Virus record (IMG/VR): IMGVR_UViG_3300032242_001765
Coordinates: 1 to 33,313 of that record
Reading direction: 5' to 3' (one strand)
DNA: 33,313 bases
From: a virus
This document shows, one piece after another, positions 15,277-22,788 of this stretch; position 1 is the stretch's first letter; every line of letters starts with the position of its first letter. The notes under the pieces were generated by a model. It worked only from the letters and a program-made list of their open reading frames with translations, searched no databases and was not told the origin of the DNA. The position numbers were made by a program, and so were the translations under genes.

Positions 15277-15845
15277 TGGGATCATTTCGCCTGAAGTTGA
15301 ATCTCCGTCAACAATGCTGGGAGAACCTAGACGAGCTAGACGCTCGACTTCAGGACTTTTCTCCGGTCTTTGCCAATATCATAGGCGAGTGGGCTCGCGG
15401 AAACGTTGATAAGTTCGCCAAGGGCCGCGGCGCGGAAATGACCGGCGCCGATCAACCTCCTACGACATGGGAGGCCGTGACGGAGAAATACCACAGCCAG
15501 AAGATGAAAAAATTCACCGATTGGCTTATGGTTAGAACTGGCGAACTGATGTCGTCTTTAACTACTCGCGGAGCCTTCGGAGAGTTTACCGACGAGCATA
15601 GAGCTATTTTTGGAACTCCGTTAGACTCATCGGACGCTGACAAGGCTATGTATAACAGCGACAAAAGGCCGACTATTTTCCTTGGACGAACCGACCGTCT
15701 TATGATCGAACGGGAGCTTCAAAACTACCTGAATCTGGGAAAGAATTACAAAGATATTTTGTTCGCTACGGGTAAACGACGTATGGCTTTAAAGACCGAG
15801 ATGCGGGAGCTTGATATACAGTTTGCAGAGGCCGTCAATGGGTAA
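15276..15845 (+). CDS. Phage virion morphogenesis / tail completion protein (Mu gpG-like)
   Basis: 189 aa. Key parts are the helical start (LDARLQDFSPVFANIIGEWA), a P-P-T-T-W motif (near residue 61), then L-M-V-R-T-G-E-L-M-S-S-L, the core pattern of the Mu gpG / P2 gpS tail-completion family that links the tail to the head. Position just before a tail-terminator-like gene and the tail tube supports it. The start overlaps the previous stop. Confidence 0.65.
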   Translation: MGSFRLKLNLRQQCWENLDELDARLQDFSPVFANIIGEWARGNVDKFAKGRGAEMTGADQPPTTWEAVTEKYHSQKMKKFTDWLMVRTGELMSSLTTRGAFGEFTDEHRAIFGTPLDSSDADKAMYNSDKRPTIFLGRTDRLMIERELQNYLNLGKNYKDILFATGKRRMALKTEMRELDIQFAEAVNG

Positions 15846-16368
15846 TACCGAGATCCTGACGAATCTTGTTAGCCCTAGCCAAGGCTCCGGGCTTCAAAAC
15901 CTAACGGACAATATTTACGGTCTATTTTACACATTGATTCAGACATATATTCCAGGTATTCCGACGATACACAAGGGCATTCGTCCTATAGCATCTGAAA
16001 ACGTAAATATTCCCTGCGTTATGATTCAGCCGAAAAACGTCGAAGCGAAAATGGTTACGACGGTTAAGTTTCAGAAGTGGTATGTTTATGAGTTTTGGTT
16101 TCTCGCTGGCGGCGATACCGTAGACGATACGACCCAGAAAACAACCGACATAGGCGAGATTTTCCAAAAACTGTTCAGCAATAACGCTTTGAACGATCGC
16201 ACGACAACGGCAACAAATCAATTCAAGACGTATACGACCAACTGGGTCGATAGCGAAATGTCTCAAATCGAATACGGAATTGCCTTTCTTCTCGGACGTC
16301 CTAACGGACCAAAGTATGCAGCTCTCGGACGATTTGAGATTAAAATTCAGACGGTATTATTAGTTTAA
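15838..16368 (+). CDS. Probable tail terminator protein
   Basis: 176 aa from ATG 15838, overlapping the previous gene by 8 bases; an in-frame ATG at 15811 would overlap more and is less likely. It is a mixed alpha/beta sequence (NIYGLFYTLIQTYIPGIPTI, then KWYVYEFWFLAGGDTVDD) whose size and position, directly upstream of the tail tube, match tail-terminator proteins (lambda gpU type). No diagnostic motif is visible, so the call is by position. Confidence 0.5.
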   Translation: MGNTEILTNLVSPSQGSGLQNLTDNIYGLFYTLIQTYIPGIPTIHKGIRPIASENVNIPCVMIQPKNVEAKMVTTVKFQKWYVYEFWFLAGGDTVDDTTQKTTDIGEIFQKLFSNNALNDRTTTATNQFKTYTTNWVDSEMSQIEYGIAFLLGRPNGPKYAALGRFEIKIQTVLLV

Positions 16369-16380
16369 AGGAGAATCACA

Positions 16381-17688
16381 ATGCCATTTACAGGTATACT
16401 CGGCGAAGCGGGAATCGCAAAAGAGTCAGTTTTGGGAACATTCGTCGCGCCCACAAAATTCTTGCGCTTCGTCCCTCCGTTCAATTTTAGCACCGACATC
16501 AACTTGCTGGAAGGCAAGGGCGTCGAGGGAATCCCTGACGTTGTTCGCAAGGTTGCACAGGGCGCGGCCCTTCTCAAGAGCGGAAAGTTTAAGACCGAAA
16601 TGGAGCCTGAGAATATCGGCGAACATTTAATGGCCGCCTTCGGAACCGATACCGTAACCGAGGTGGCAACCTTCGTCGTTTCAAACGCGAACAATAAGAT
16701 CGACTTTACGGAAAACGGCGGCGGTCAGGTTACGGCGACGCTTGCAAACGCGACCTACGCCATGGGAACAAGCAGCGCGCAGGCGGGTACTCTTTGCGCT
16801 CAGATCAAGACGCAGATGCAGACGGCCGGAGTCGGAACATTCACGGTGACGTATAGCTACTCGACCAAAAAGCTCACGATAACAAGAAGCGCAGGAGTTT
16901 TCGTTATCAAATGGGCGACTGGAACCAACACGGCAACGGCGGCGAAAACTCTGCTCGGATTTTCAAACGCAGACACGGCAAGCGCGATCGCGGCTACCTC
17001 GGACTTGACGACTCAGCAGTTCGCTCTGACTCATACCTTTAGCCGTGTGCAAACTTCGCAACTTCCTTCATATTCATGGTGGCAAAAGAACGGGGCCAAC
17101 TATCCCGAGTTTGCTGGCTGTATGCTTAACAAGCTTGAGTTCGATATCAAGGCCAAGGAATTTATCATGGCCGACGCCGACTGGATCGGTCTTAAATACC
17201 AGTCGGGAGGAACGTCTCAGTCGGTTGCATACTCAACGCATCAACCGTTTAAGTTTGATCAAGCGGTAATTAACGTCGGAGGAAGCCCGGTTAACAACTA
17301 CGACAACGTTAAACTAACGATCGACAACATGGTCGCCGCCGAGCATGTCGTAGGAAATACGATCTATGCGACAAAGATCTACTCGAAAGGATTAAAGGTT
17401 AGTTTTAGTATGTCGATAATCGTCGAGGACTTAACGGAATGGACGAACTTTATCAACGGAACGTCTACGACTTTGACGATAACGATTACTTCGAGCGAGG
17501 CGATTGTCGGAACGACGTTCTTCTCGTTGACGTTTACAATCCCGGTTATTCAATACAAGGCGGCCCCGTTTCCTATTCCTGGCGACCTTGTAAAGATTGT
17601 CTTTACCGGAGACGCGGTTTATAGCGTTGGATCTGGATACACGATTCAGCCGGCGCTAGTTAATACGGAAAGCTCGGCCGGATATTAA
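16381..17688 (+). CDS. Major tail tube protein with an inserted beta domain
   Basis: 435 aa, preceded by AAAGGAGA. The N-terminus (MPFTGILGEAGIAKESVLGT) and the C-terminal beta-barrel part (LKVSFSMSIIVEDLTEWTNF) are typical of siphovirus tail tube proteins. Residues about 100-215 form an extra domain starting N-N-K-I-D-F-T-E-N-G-G-G, with FTVTYSYSTKKLTITRS and ending L-L-G-F-S-N-A-D-T-A-S, a beta module I recognise from other phage tube and tail proteins. It accounts for the large size and probably decorates the tube surface. The tube polymerises around the tape measure. Confidence 0.8.
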   Translation: MPFTGILGEAGIAKESVLGTFVAPTKFLRFVPPFNFSTDINLLEGKGVEGIPDVVRKVAQGAALLKSGKFKTEMEPENIGEHLMAAFGTDTVTEVATFVVSNANNKIDFTENGGGQVTATLANATYAMGTSSAQAGTLCAQIKTQMQTAGVGTFTVTYSYSTKKLTITRSAGVFVIKWATGTNTATAAKTLLGFSNADTASAIAATSDLTTQQFALTHTFSRVQTSQLPSYSWWQKNGANYPEFAGCMLNKLEFDIKAKEFIMADADWIGLKYQSGGTSQSVAYSTHQPFKFDQAVINVGGSPVNNYDNVKLTIDNMVAAEHVVGNTIYATKIYSKGLKVSFSMSIIVEDLTEWTNFINGTSTTLTITITSSEAIVGTTFFSLTFTIPVIQYKAAPFPIPGDLVKIVFTGDAVYSVGSGYTIQPALVNTESSAGY

Positions 17689-17702
17689 AATGGGGGTGGG
17701 GG

Positions 17703-18056
17703 ATGGAACTACGCAAACCGTCGGAGATTGTAGAGTTTAAGTATGAGGACGTTATTTTCCTGGTCAAGGCCGAGGCCAGCGAGGAAGATCGAATGGAAGT
17801 CGCTCTCCTGGGCCGACGTGACGAGAGCGGCAAGCTCCATTATTCGAACGCTGATCTCTGCCGATCTGTCATCGCCAGAATGGTCACGGGATGGAAAAAC
17901 GTTAAAAGCAACGGAATCGACGTTGCCTATTCCATTGAAGCCTTGTCGATGTTCCCCGCCGTTGCCGGACATAATGTCTATCTCGAACTCGGCGGGTTCA
18001 TTCTCGAAAAGACGAACATCCTCAAAGGCGCCTCGGAAGAGAAAAAAAACGCCTAG
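17703..18056 (+). CDS. Tail assembly chaperone (gpG-like), zero-frame product
   Basis: 117 aa, ATG 17703 after GGGGGTGGGGG. Tail assembly chaperones hold the tape measure before tube polymerisation. Size, position between the tube and tape-measure genes, and a slip site just before the stop identify it. The product ends EEKKNA and TAG 18054-18056. Confidence 0.8.
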   Translation: MELRKPSEIVEFKYEDVIFLVKAEASEEDRMEVALLGRRDESGKLHYSNADLCRSVIARMVTGWKNVKSNGIDVAYSIEALSMFPAVAGHNVYLELGGFILEKTNILKGASEEKKNA

Positions 18057-18358
18057 CGGAGGCCGTTGATTGGCTATTGCGTAGCGGTAGCTTTCAATGC
18101 CTCCGGCAAGACTGTAGAAGGCATAGGGGTCATGGAAAGATCGATTGTGGGATGCCAGAGTTCGACAGGGAAACTCTATATATCATCAAGCTCTACTCTC
18201 GATGTCTCCGCTACTCCGTTCTGCCGTATTACGGCGGCATCATGGACCAACCCGCCTGGATCATGGAATTATTCGACGTCATAACAGGAAAGAAAGAATC
18301 GTATGAGAAAGAACAGTCGGAAAGGATCGAGCAAGAGGCCCGCGTAAAGAAGAAATAA
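17703..18358 (+). CDS. Tail assembly chaperone fusion (gpGT-like) by -1 frameshift
   Basis: The -1 frame opens before the zero-frame stop and continues to TAA 18356-18358. Slipping at A-AAA-AAC (18044-18050) would join EEKKK to RLAEAVDWLLRSGSFQCLRQ, giving 218 aa in total. The extension contains FDRETLYIIKLYSRCLRYSV and a charged helical end. This matches the G/GT system of lambda-like phages, where a few percent of ribosomes make the fusion. The extension has no convincing start of its own near the slip site. Confidence 0.82.
18044..18050 (+). promoter_or_regulatory. Programmed -1 ribosomal frameshift site A AAA AAC
   Basis: A-AAA-AAC in the correct zero-frame phase (codons AAA AAA AAC at 18042-18050), four bases before the TAG at 18054. 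It is one of the standard X-XXY-YYZ heptamers. The preceding run totals eight A. I did not identify a definite downstream stimulatory stem. Confidence 0.85.
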
Positions 18359-19818
18359 TGGCTCAAAGCGAACTCGACATTGCAGTAACCGCAGACGCCT
18401 CCGGCGCTGTCGCCGCGATGGACAGCCTTTCCGCTTCTGTTGGCGGTTTCAATTCACAATTGGGAAGCATGGCACAGACGTTCGAGCGTCCGCTTGAACA
18501 CGTCGGCGTGCATCTGTTTGGGAGGGAGCTTCTTAACAATATCGGCCTCATGGGGGAATCTCGCGCTATTCTTCCTCTTCTAAATGTCGGAGTAAATCAG
18601 CTCGCCGAGGGATTTGGTATCGCTGCAAATTCTCTTGGATTGTGGACCTTTGGATTAGTCGCCGCTGCTGGAGTTGTCTACAAGGTCGTCGAATCATACG
18701 AAAGGCACCATGATTCCCTAACGAAACTTCTTGATAAGCAACAAAAAGAGTTAGAGACAGACGATCAGCTTATAGTAAAAATAGATAAATATGATGACGC
18801 GATTGGGAAACTTCCTCCCGATTTGGCAAATCTCCAGAGAGCGACAGAGGCGCTCACGGCGGCCAAGCGAGAGGACGCAATAGTTACGTCAGATCAGTTA
18901 ATTCAGGCGATTCAGAAACAGATTGCGGCAAACCAGGAAGAATTGAACGGTGCGGAAAAGGCCCTGGCTTTTACAACTAGGGTTAATGAGCGATACAAGG
19001 ACACGGCTGCACAACGAGAGCAGAATGCCCAATTCATTGATAATGAGACTCAACAGGTCCATAGGCTAACCGAGACATACGACAGCCTAGCTCAAAAGCT
19101 CGCAAGGGCACAGTCAGAGAAAATAGCTTTGCAAAAAGGCTTTGCAAATGTTGGCGAAGAGTTGTCTGGCGGTGTAGATGCAGGAAACGCGAATAAAAAA
19201 GATGTGGATAATTTCTGGAAGTCTCAGGATGAGATGATAAAAATTCACGCTGCAATGGGACACAAGCTCATCGAGCAGTCAGATCAAGCGGCGAATAAAA
19301 TGTCACACAGCTTTGATCGTTTCAATAGCGCGGTTTCTCATTCTTTTGCTCACGCAATTATTGCGGGAAAGGGATTTACCGAGGCTCTCGTTGATTCAAT
19401 GAAGACTATGGCCGAGCAGATTATCCAAGATATTCTGAAAATGATTCTTAAAATGCTTGAGTTTTTGGCGCTCAAAGAAGCTGCAGGATTTGGTGGCCTT
19501 CCTATTCCGACTAGCTTTACCAGTTTCATGGGCCACGCAACAGGATTTAGCGGAATAGTTGATCGTCCCACTCCGATGATGATTGGTGAAGGCGGAGAGC
19601 CGGAATACGTCAGCATTACTCCCGCAAGCAAAATGGGTGGATCTCCTGGTCAAGGATCTGGCGGCGGTGGTTCTGCGGGAAATCTTACTCTTAATTTCAA
19701 CGTAAACGGGGCAGGAGATCCGCGCGCGGTAGCAAACGAAATATATCAGTTAATCCTACAACAGACAAAGGGCCGCGGCCAAGTAGGACCGTTGGGCGCC
19801 TCGATCTTCGGGAACTAG
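18358..19818 (+). CDS. Tape measure protein
   Basis: 486 aa, TAATG with the preceding gene. It is mostly helical, with a hydrophobic segment near residues 85-105 (IAANSLGLWTFGLVAAAGVV), long coiled-coil stretches (KREDAIVTSDQLIQAIQKQI), a second hydrophobic helical part (MAEQIIQDILKMILKMLEFL) and a glycine-rich tail (GGSPGQGSGGGG). This composition and the position after the chaperones are standard. Tape measures set tail length at roughly 1.5 angstrom per residue, so about 70 nm is expected; that number is an estimate from length only. Confidence 0.85.
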   Translation: MAQSELDIAVTADASGAVAAMDSLSASVGGFNSQLGSMAQTFERPLEHVGVHLFGRELLNNIGLMGESRAILPLLNVGVNQLAEGFGIAANSLGLWTFGLVAAAGVVYKVVESYERHHDSLTKLLDKQQKELETDDQLIVKIDKYDDAIGKLPPDLANLQRATEALTAAKREDAIVTSDQLIQAIQKQIAANQEELNGAEKALAFTTRVNERYKDTAAQREQNAQFIDNETQQVHRLTETYDSLAQKLARAQSEKIALQKGFANVGEELSGGVDAGNANKKDVDNFWKSQDEMIKIHAAMGHKLIEQSDQAANKMSHSFDRFNSAVSHSFAHAIIAGKGFTEALVDSMKTMAEQIIQDILKMILKMLEFLALKEAAGFGGLPIPTSFTSFMGHATGFSGIVDRPTPMMIGEGGEPEYVSITPASKMGGSPGQGSGGGGSAGNLTLNFNVNGAGDPRAVANEIYQLILQQTKGRGQVGPLGASIFGN

Positions 19819-19822
19819 GAAA

Positions 19823-20455
19823 ATGGCATGGTTATCGTCTTTTCTCTTGGGTCGTCCTGGCTACGAAAATTCATTCGACGTAAACCCAAACAAGGTAATG
19901 ATAGACGAATCTCAGATTGTTGCTACAAACCGAGTCTTGAGCGGCCACGCCCGCAAGTGGGTTTTTCGGACCAATTTTCCGACGATATCACTCGATTCGA
20001 GCTTCTTTACAGAGGCGCAGAAGGATATCATGGCGTCCCTGTTGACCGTGACCGATACTTTCCTTTCATTCCAAGTCAGGGACGACCTAAAGATTTGGGG
20101 AGAAGCAAATATCCCTACCTCGACGTCAACGGTTTTGCTTCAAGAAAACAGCGCAACGCTTCTATCGACAGCACTTGTCGCGGCCGGATTCTCAAGCATA
20201 ATTACAGTTACGGGAGTTTATACTACCCCGCCAGTCAACGGAGTAAATTCTGGATCAAACTACTATTCGGGTGGATCGTATTCGGACGCAACTCGAACGG
20301 TCACTTTAGGCAGCGTTCTACCGGGAACATCGCAAGTCTATTGCAACTACACCTATAAGGGATGGCTCGTAAACATGGAAAAAATAAATCATACCGCGAC
20401 AGGCGGCAACGTCGATACGCTTTCATTTAGTGGTTGGACATTGGAGGGCGTATAA
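19823..20455 (+). CDS. Probable distal tail protein
   Basis: 210 aa, beta-rich. It follows the tape measure directly, where distal tail or tail-tip adaptor genes lie. It contains short conserved-looking pieces (HARKWVFRTNFPTISLDSSF, then MASLLTVTDTFLSFQVRDD) and a C-terminal MEKINHTATGGNVDTLSF segment. No signal peptide, in contrast to the next five genes. It likely forms the ring that ends the tube and carries the fibre complex. The family call is by position and general form. Confidence 0.5.
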   Translation: MAWLSSFLLGRPGYENSFDVNPNKVMIDESQIVATNRVLSGHARKWVFRTNFPTISLDSSFFTEAQKDIMASLLTVTDTFLSFQVRDDLKIWGEANIPTSTSTVLLQENSATLLSTALVAAGFSSIITVTGVYTTPPVNGVNSGSNYYSGGSYSDATRTVTLGSVLPGTSQVYCNYTYKGWLVNMEKINHTATGGNVDTLSFSGWTLEGV

Positions 20456-22362
20456 TGCGCCGACTTATCCCGTTCTTGATTGCTTTTATAGCCGGCGTAG
20501 CTAATGCAGATACGACAACAAATCGGCTAAGTCTTACGGTGCCGAGTATTGGTTCTACTGGTTGGGGGCCTAAGATCAATAACGACCTATTTGCGATCGA
20601 TACATTCACGGCAACGCAACAGGGACCAAACACTTTTTCATCATCAAATACGTTCAATGCTCCGGTTAAAATTTCAACCGATATGACTATGGCATACTCA
20701 GGACCTATGCACTTTTCCGCCCCTGTATCATCCGTCAATGCTTACGTCGGACTGCTTCAAGTCGATACGACGGGGGATTTAAGCATAGTCAATAACGCTT
20801 CTTATACCGCCTCGACCAATAAATGGAACCGAATTGACGTTAATCAGCCGGTCTGGATGCAGACATACAATACCTATGGAGCTATCCCAGGGGAGGGAGG
20901 ACTTCAAGGCTGGACTCTTTGGCGCGTTCAAAAGGGAGCAAACCCTATAGGTTCAAACTACGGCTCTGTCGGAAGCCCAGAGCTTGCGATAACATCGACC
21001 TATAACCGAGATATGGTCGTCGGTGGTCAGAATATAGAACTAGACGGCTCAGGACTCAACCCGCCTGGCTTTGGAAGGTTTATCAACTCGAATGCGGCCG
21101 GTCCTATTTATACCGGTATGACTAGGAACTACTTCGGAAACTTAAATTCTAGCGATTCTAATACTAACGACGATTGGGCGGTTGTTTTTACGAGCGCAAC
21201 GAACTACAGTGCTTTAAATATTTTCCACTCTAGCCCTACCGCTGGAGCGGTCAGACAGACGTTTGCGTCTTGGGATTCAACTGGAACGTATGAAGCAGAT
21301 CTTCGAGCGGCGCCAACTCTTCCTGGGGCGATGATTCTTAAATCAAGCGGAACTGTAAACCCAGTTCTTTCTATAACCCCATACGGAAATACTGGCGTCA
21401 GTGACACAAATGCGTCTGGTATTTACATGGACGCAACCAATAACCTTGGCGATATAGCAATGAACATTTATTCTAACGCCTTCTTCAACCAGGGTTTAGG
21501 TTCATTGTTAAGGGTCCATCAAGCAAACGGAAATTATAACCAACCGATGGTTATTTTCAGGGTCGATAGCAGCAGTTTTCCAGGCGCAAATCTACGCCTA
21601 GAAGGTGGCATTCCTAGTTTGTATTTCAGGAACACTGGTCCTTATTCTCAATACGTCCCTCCTGCTGGAGAGTTCCAGATATCAGACCTAAAAGATAGCC
21701 TGAGATTTGAAATGAGAAACCCTGGAAACACTTCCTTCGACTCGTTTATGGTTTCTAGTCGCAACTTTGTCAGCGACGGTGTTGTCGCCTTTGGAAGGAA
21801 CTACCCTACACCGAGAGCCCATGTCGAGGTTAACTGGCTGCCGCAAACGACTCCGACTAGCTTTGTAGTCGGTATTTCTTCCGTCCAGGTTGGTGACGTA
21901 TTATCAGTGCTAGGCAATGGAAGCGTCGGGGTTGGTAGACAGATACCTTTTACGACGAGTAATTTCGAGGTAGGTACGTCTAGCTTTATCGTTCAATTCG
22001 GTGGCAATGTCGGTGTTGGTGCTGTTCCTAGCAATCTATTCCAGGTCGGCGGTGGGACTATCGCCGTAACAAAGAGTGGTCATTTCACTACAGCGGGGAC
22101 AGCTCCAACCACGACGAGTTGCAACTCACAGTCGGCCAATGCAAATAGTAACGATATGCGTGGTTCAGTAACATTCGCGGGTGGAGCGCAAACAGCCTGT
22201 ACGTTTAACTTTATAAATAGCGGTGGTGTATCTACTCCGTTTTGCACCTGTTCAGATGTATCCAACCCAACGGCGGTTAAATGTTTGGCTGGATCAGGAA
22301 CTTTGACGGTTTCAATAACCGCCGCGGCAAACGACACGATCAGTTATCACTGTGACTGGTAA
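20455..22362 (+). CDS. Tail fibre-like protein with Sec signal peptide
   Basis: 635 aa from ATG 20455 (TAATG overlap). Residues 1-18 (RRLIPFLIAFIAGVANA) form a signal peptide, cleaved before DTTTN. The mature start has LSLTVPSIGSTGWGPKINND, a common phage fibre N-terminal motif. The body is a long beta-rich stalk; near residues 500-540 there are V-G-V-G and F-x-V-G-x-S-S-F repeats. All six cysteines are in the last 90 residues (TSC, TAC, FCTC, KC, HC), forming a disulfide-rich tip domain that also occurs in the protein at 24950-26101. A fibre carrying a signal peptide is unusual. The role is probably receptor binding or surface display. Confidence 0.75.
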   Translation: MRRLIPFLIAFIAGVANADTTTNRLSLTVPSIGSTGWGPKINNDLFAIDTFTATQQGPNTFSSSNTFNAPVKISTDMTMAYSGPMHFSAPVSSVNAYVGLLQVDTTGDLSIVNNASYTASTNKWNRIDVNQPVWMQTYNTYGAIPGEGGLQGWTLWRVQKGANPIGSNYGSVGSPELAITSTYNRDMVVGGQNIELDGSGLNPPGFGRFINSNAAGPIYTGMTRNYFGNLNSSDSNTNDDWAVVFTSATNYSALNIFHSSPTAGAVRQTFASWDSTGTYEADLRAAPTLPGAMILKSSGTVNPVLSITPYGNTGVSDTNASGIYMDATNNLGDIAMNIYSNAFFNQGLGSLLRVHQANGNYNQPMVIFRVDSSSFPGANLRLEGGIPSLYFRNTGPYSQYVPPAGEFQISDLKDSLRFEMRNPGNTSFDSFMVSSRNFVSDGVVAFGRNYPTPRAHVEVNWLPQTTPTSFVVGISSVQVGDVLSVLGNGSVGVGRQIPFTTSNFEVGTSSFIVQFGGNVGVGAVPSNLFQVGGGTIAVTKSGHFTTAGTAPTTTSCNSQSANANSNDMRGSVTFAGGAQTACTFNFINSGGVSTPFCTCSDVSNPTAVKCLAGSGTLTVSITAAANDTISYHCDW

Positions 22363-22377
22363 ATGGAGTCAATCGCT

Positions 22378-22788
22378 ATGCGTTTAAATTTATTCTTATT
22401 TATTCTAACGCTTTCGATTCCAGCAAACGCATTAAAAAGAAACGGTTTTTCTACTACTCCGACATCGCGCGAGGAGGGAGATACGACCATTCAGTTCTCA
22501 AGCGCTTGCCCTACCGGGTCTTGGATTCTTGTCGTATCTTCTGGCACTAGCCGAAGATCGGCCTATTTAGAGGCTTCTAATTTTAACGCCGGCACCGTTT
22601 GCCTATCGACCGCTCCGATCGGAACGACTTGCTCTTCAAGCACTCCGGGATCGGATCTTGCGGCCGGCCAGTCGATTACAGACTACGGTCACTCCGCTTG
22701 GTATTGCATGGGCGCTACGGCCGGGAACTTAGTAAAAGGCGCCGTATCCTGCGACGGCCTTGATCCTGGGGGCCTAACGTGCCAATAG
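22378..22788 (+). CDS. Exported cysteine-rich small protein
   Basis: 136 aa from ATG 22378, chosen over ATG 22363 because GGAG lies 9 bases upstream and the signal peptide then starts properly (MRLNLFLFILTLSIPANA, cleavage before LKRNG). The mature part has six cysteines, an even number suited to three disulfides, and is rich in Ser, Thr and Gly. Not recognised. It overlaps the next start by 10 bases, so it is translated with the fibre genes. It may be a fibre chaperone or an accessory surface protein, but nothing shows this directly. Confidence 0.7.
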   Translation: MRLNLFLFILTLSIPANALKRNGFSTTPTSREEGDTTIQFSSACPTGSWILVVSSGTSRRSAYLEASNFNAGTVCLSTAPIGTTCSSSTPGSDLAAGQSITDYGHSAWYCMGATAGNLVKGAVSCDGLDPGGLTCQ

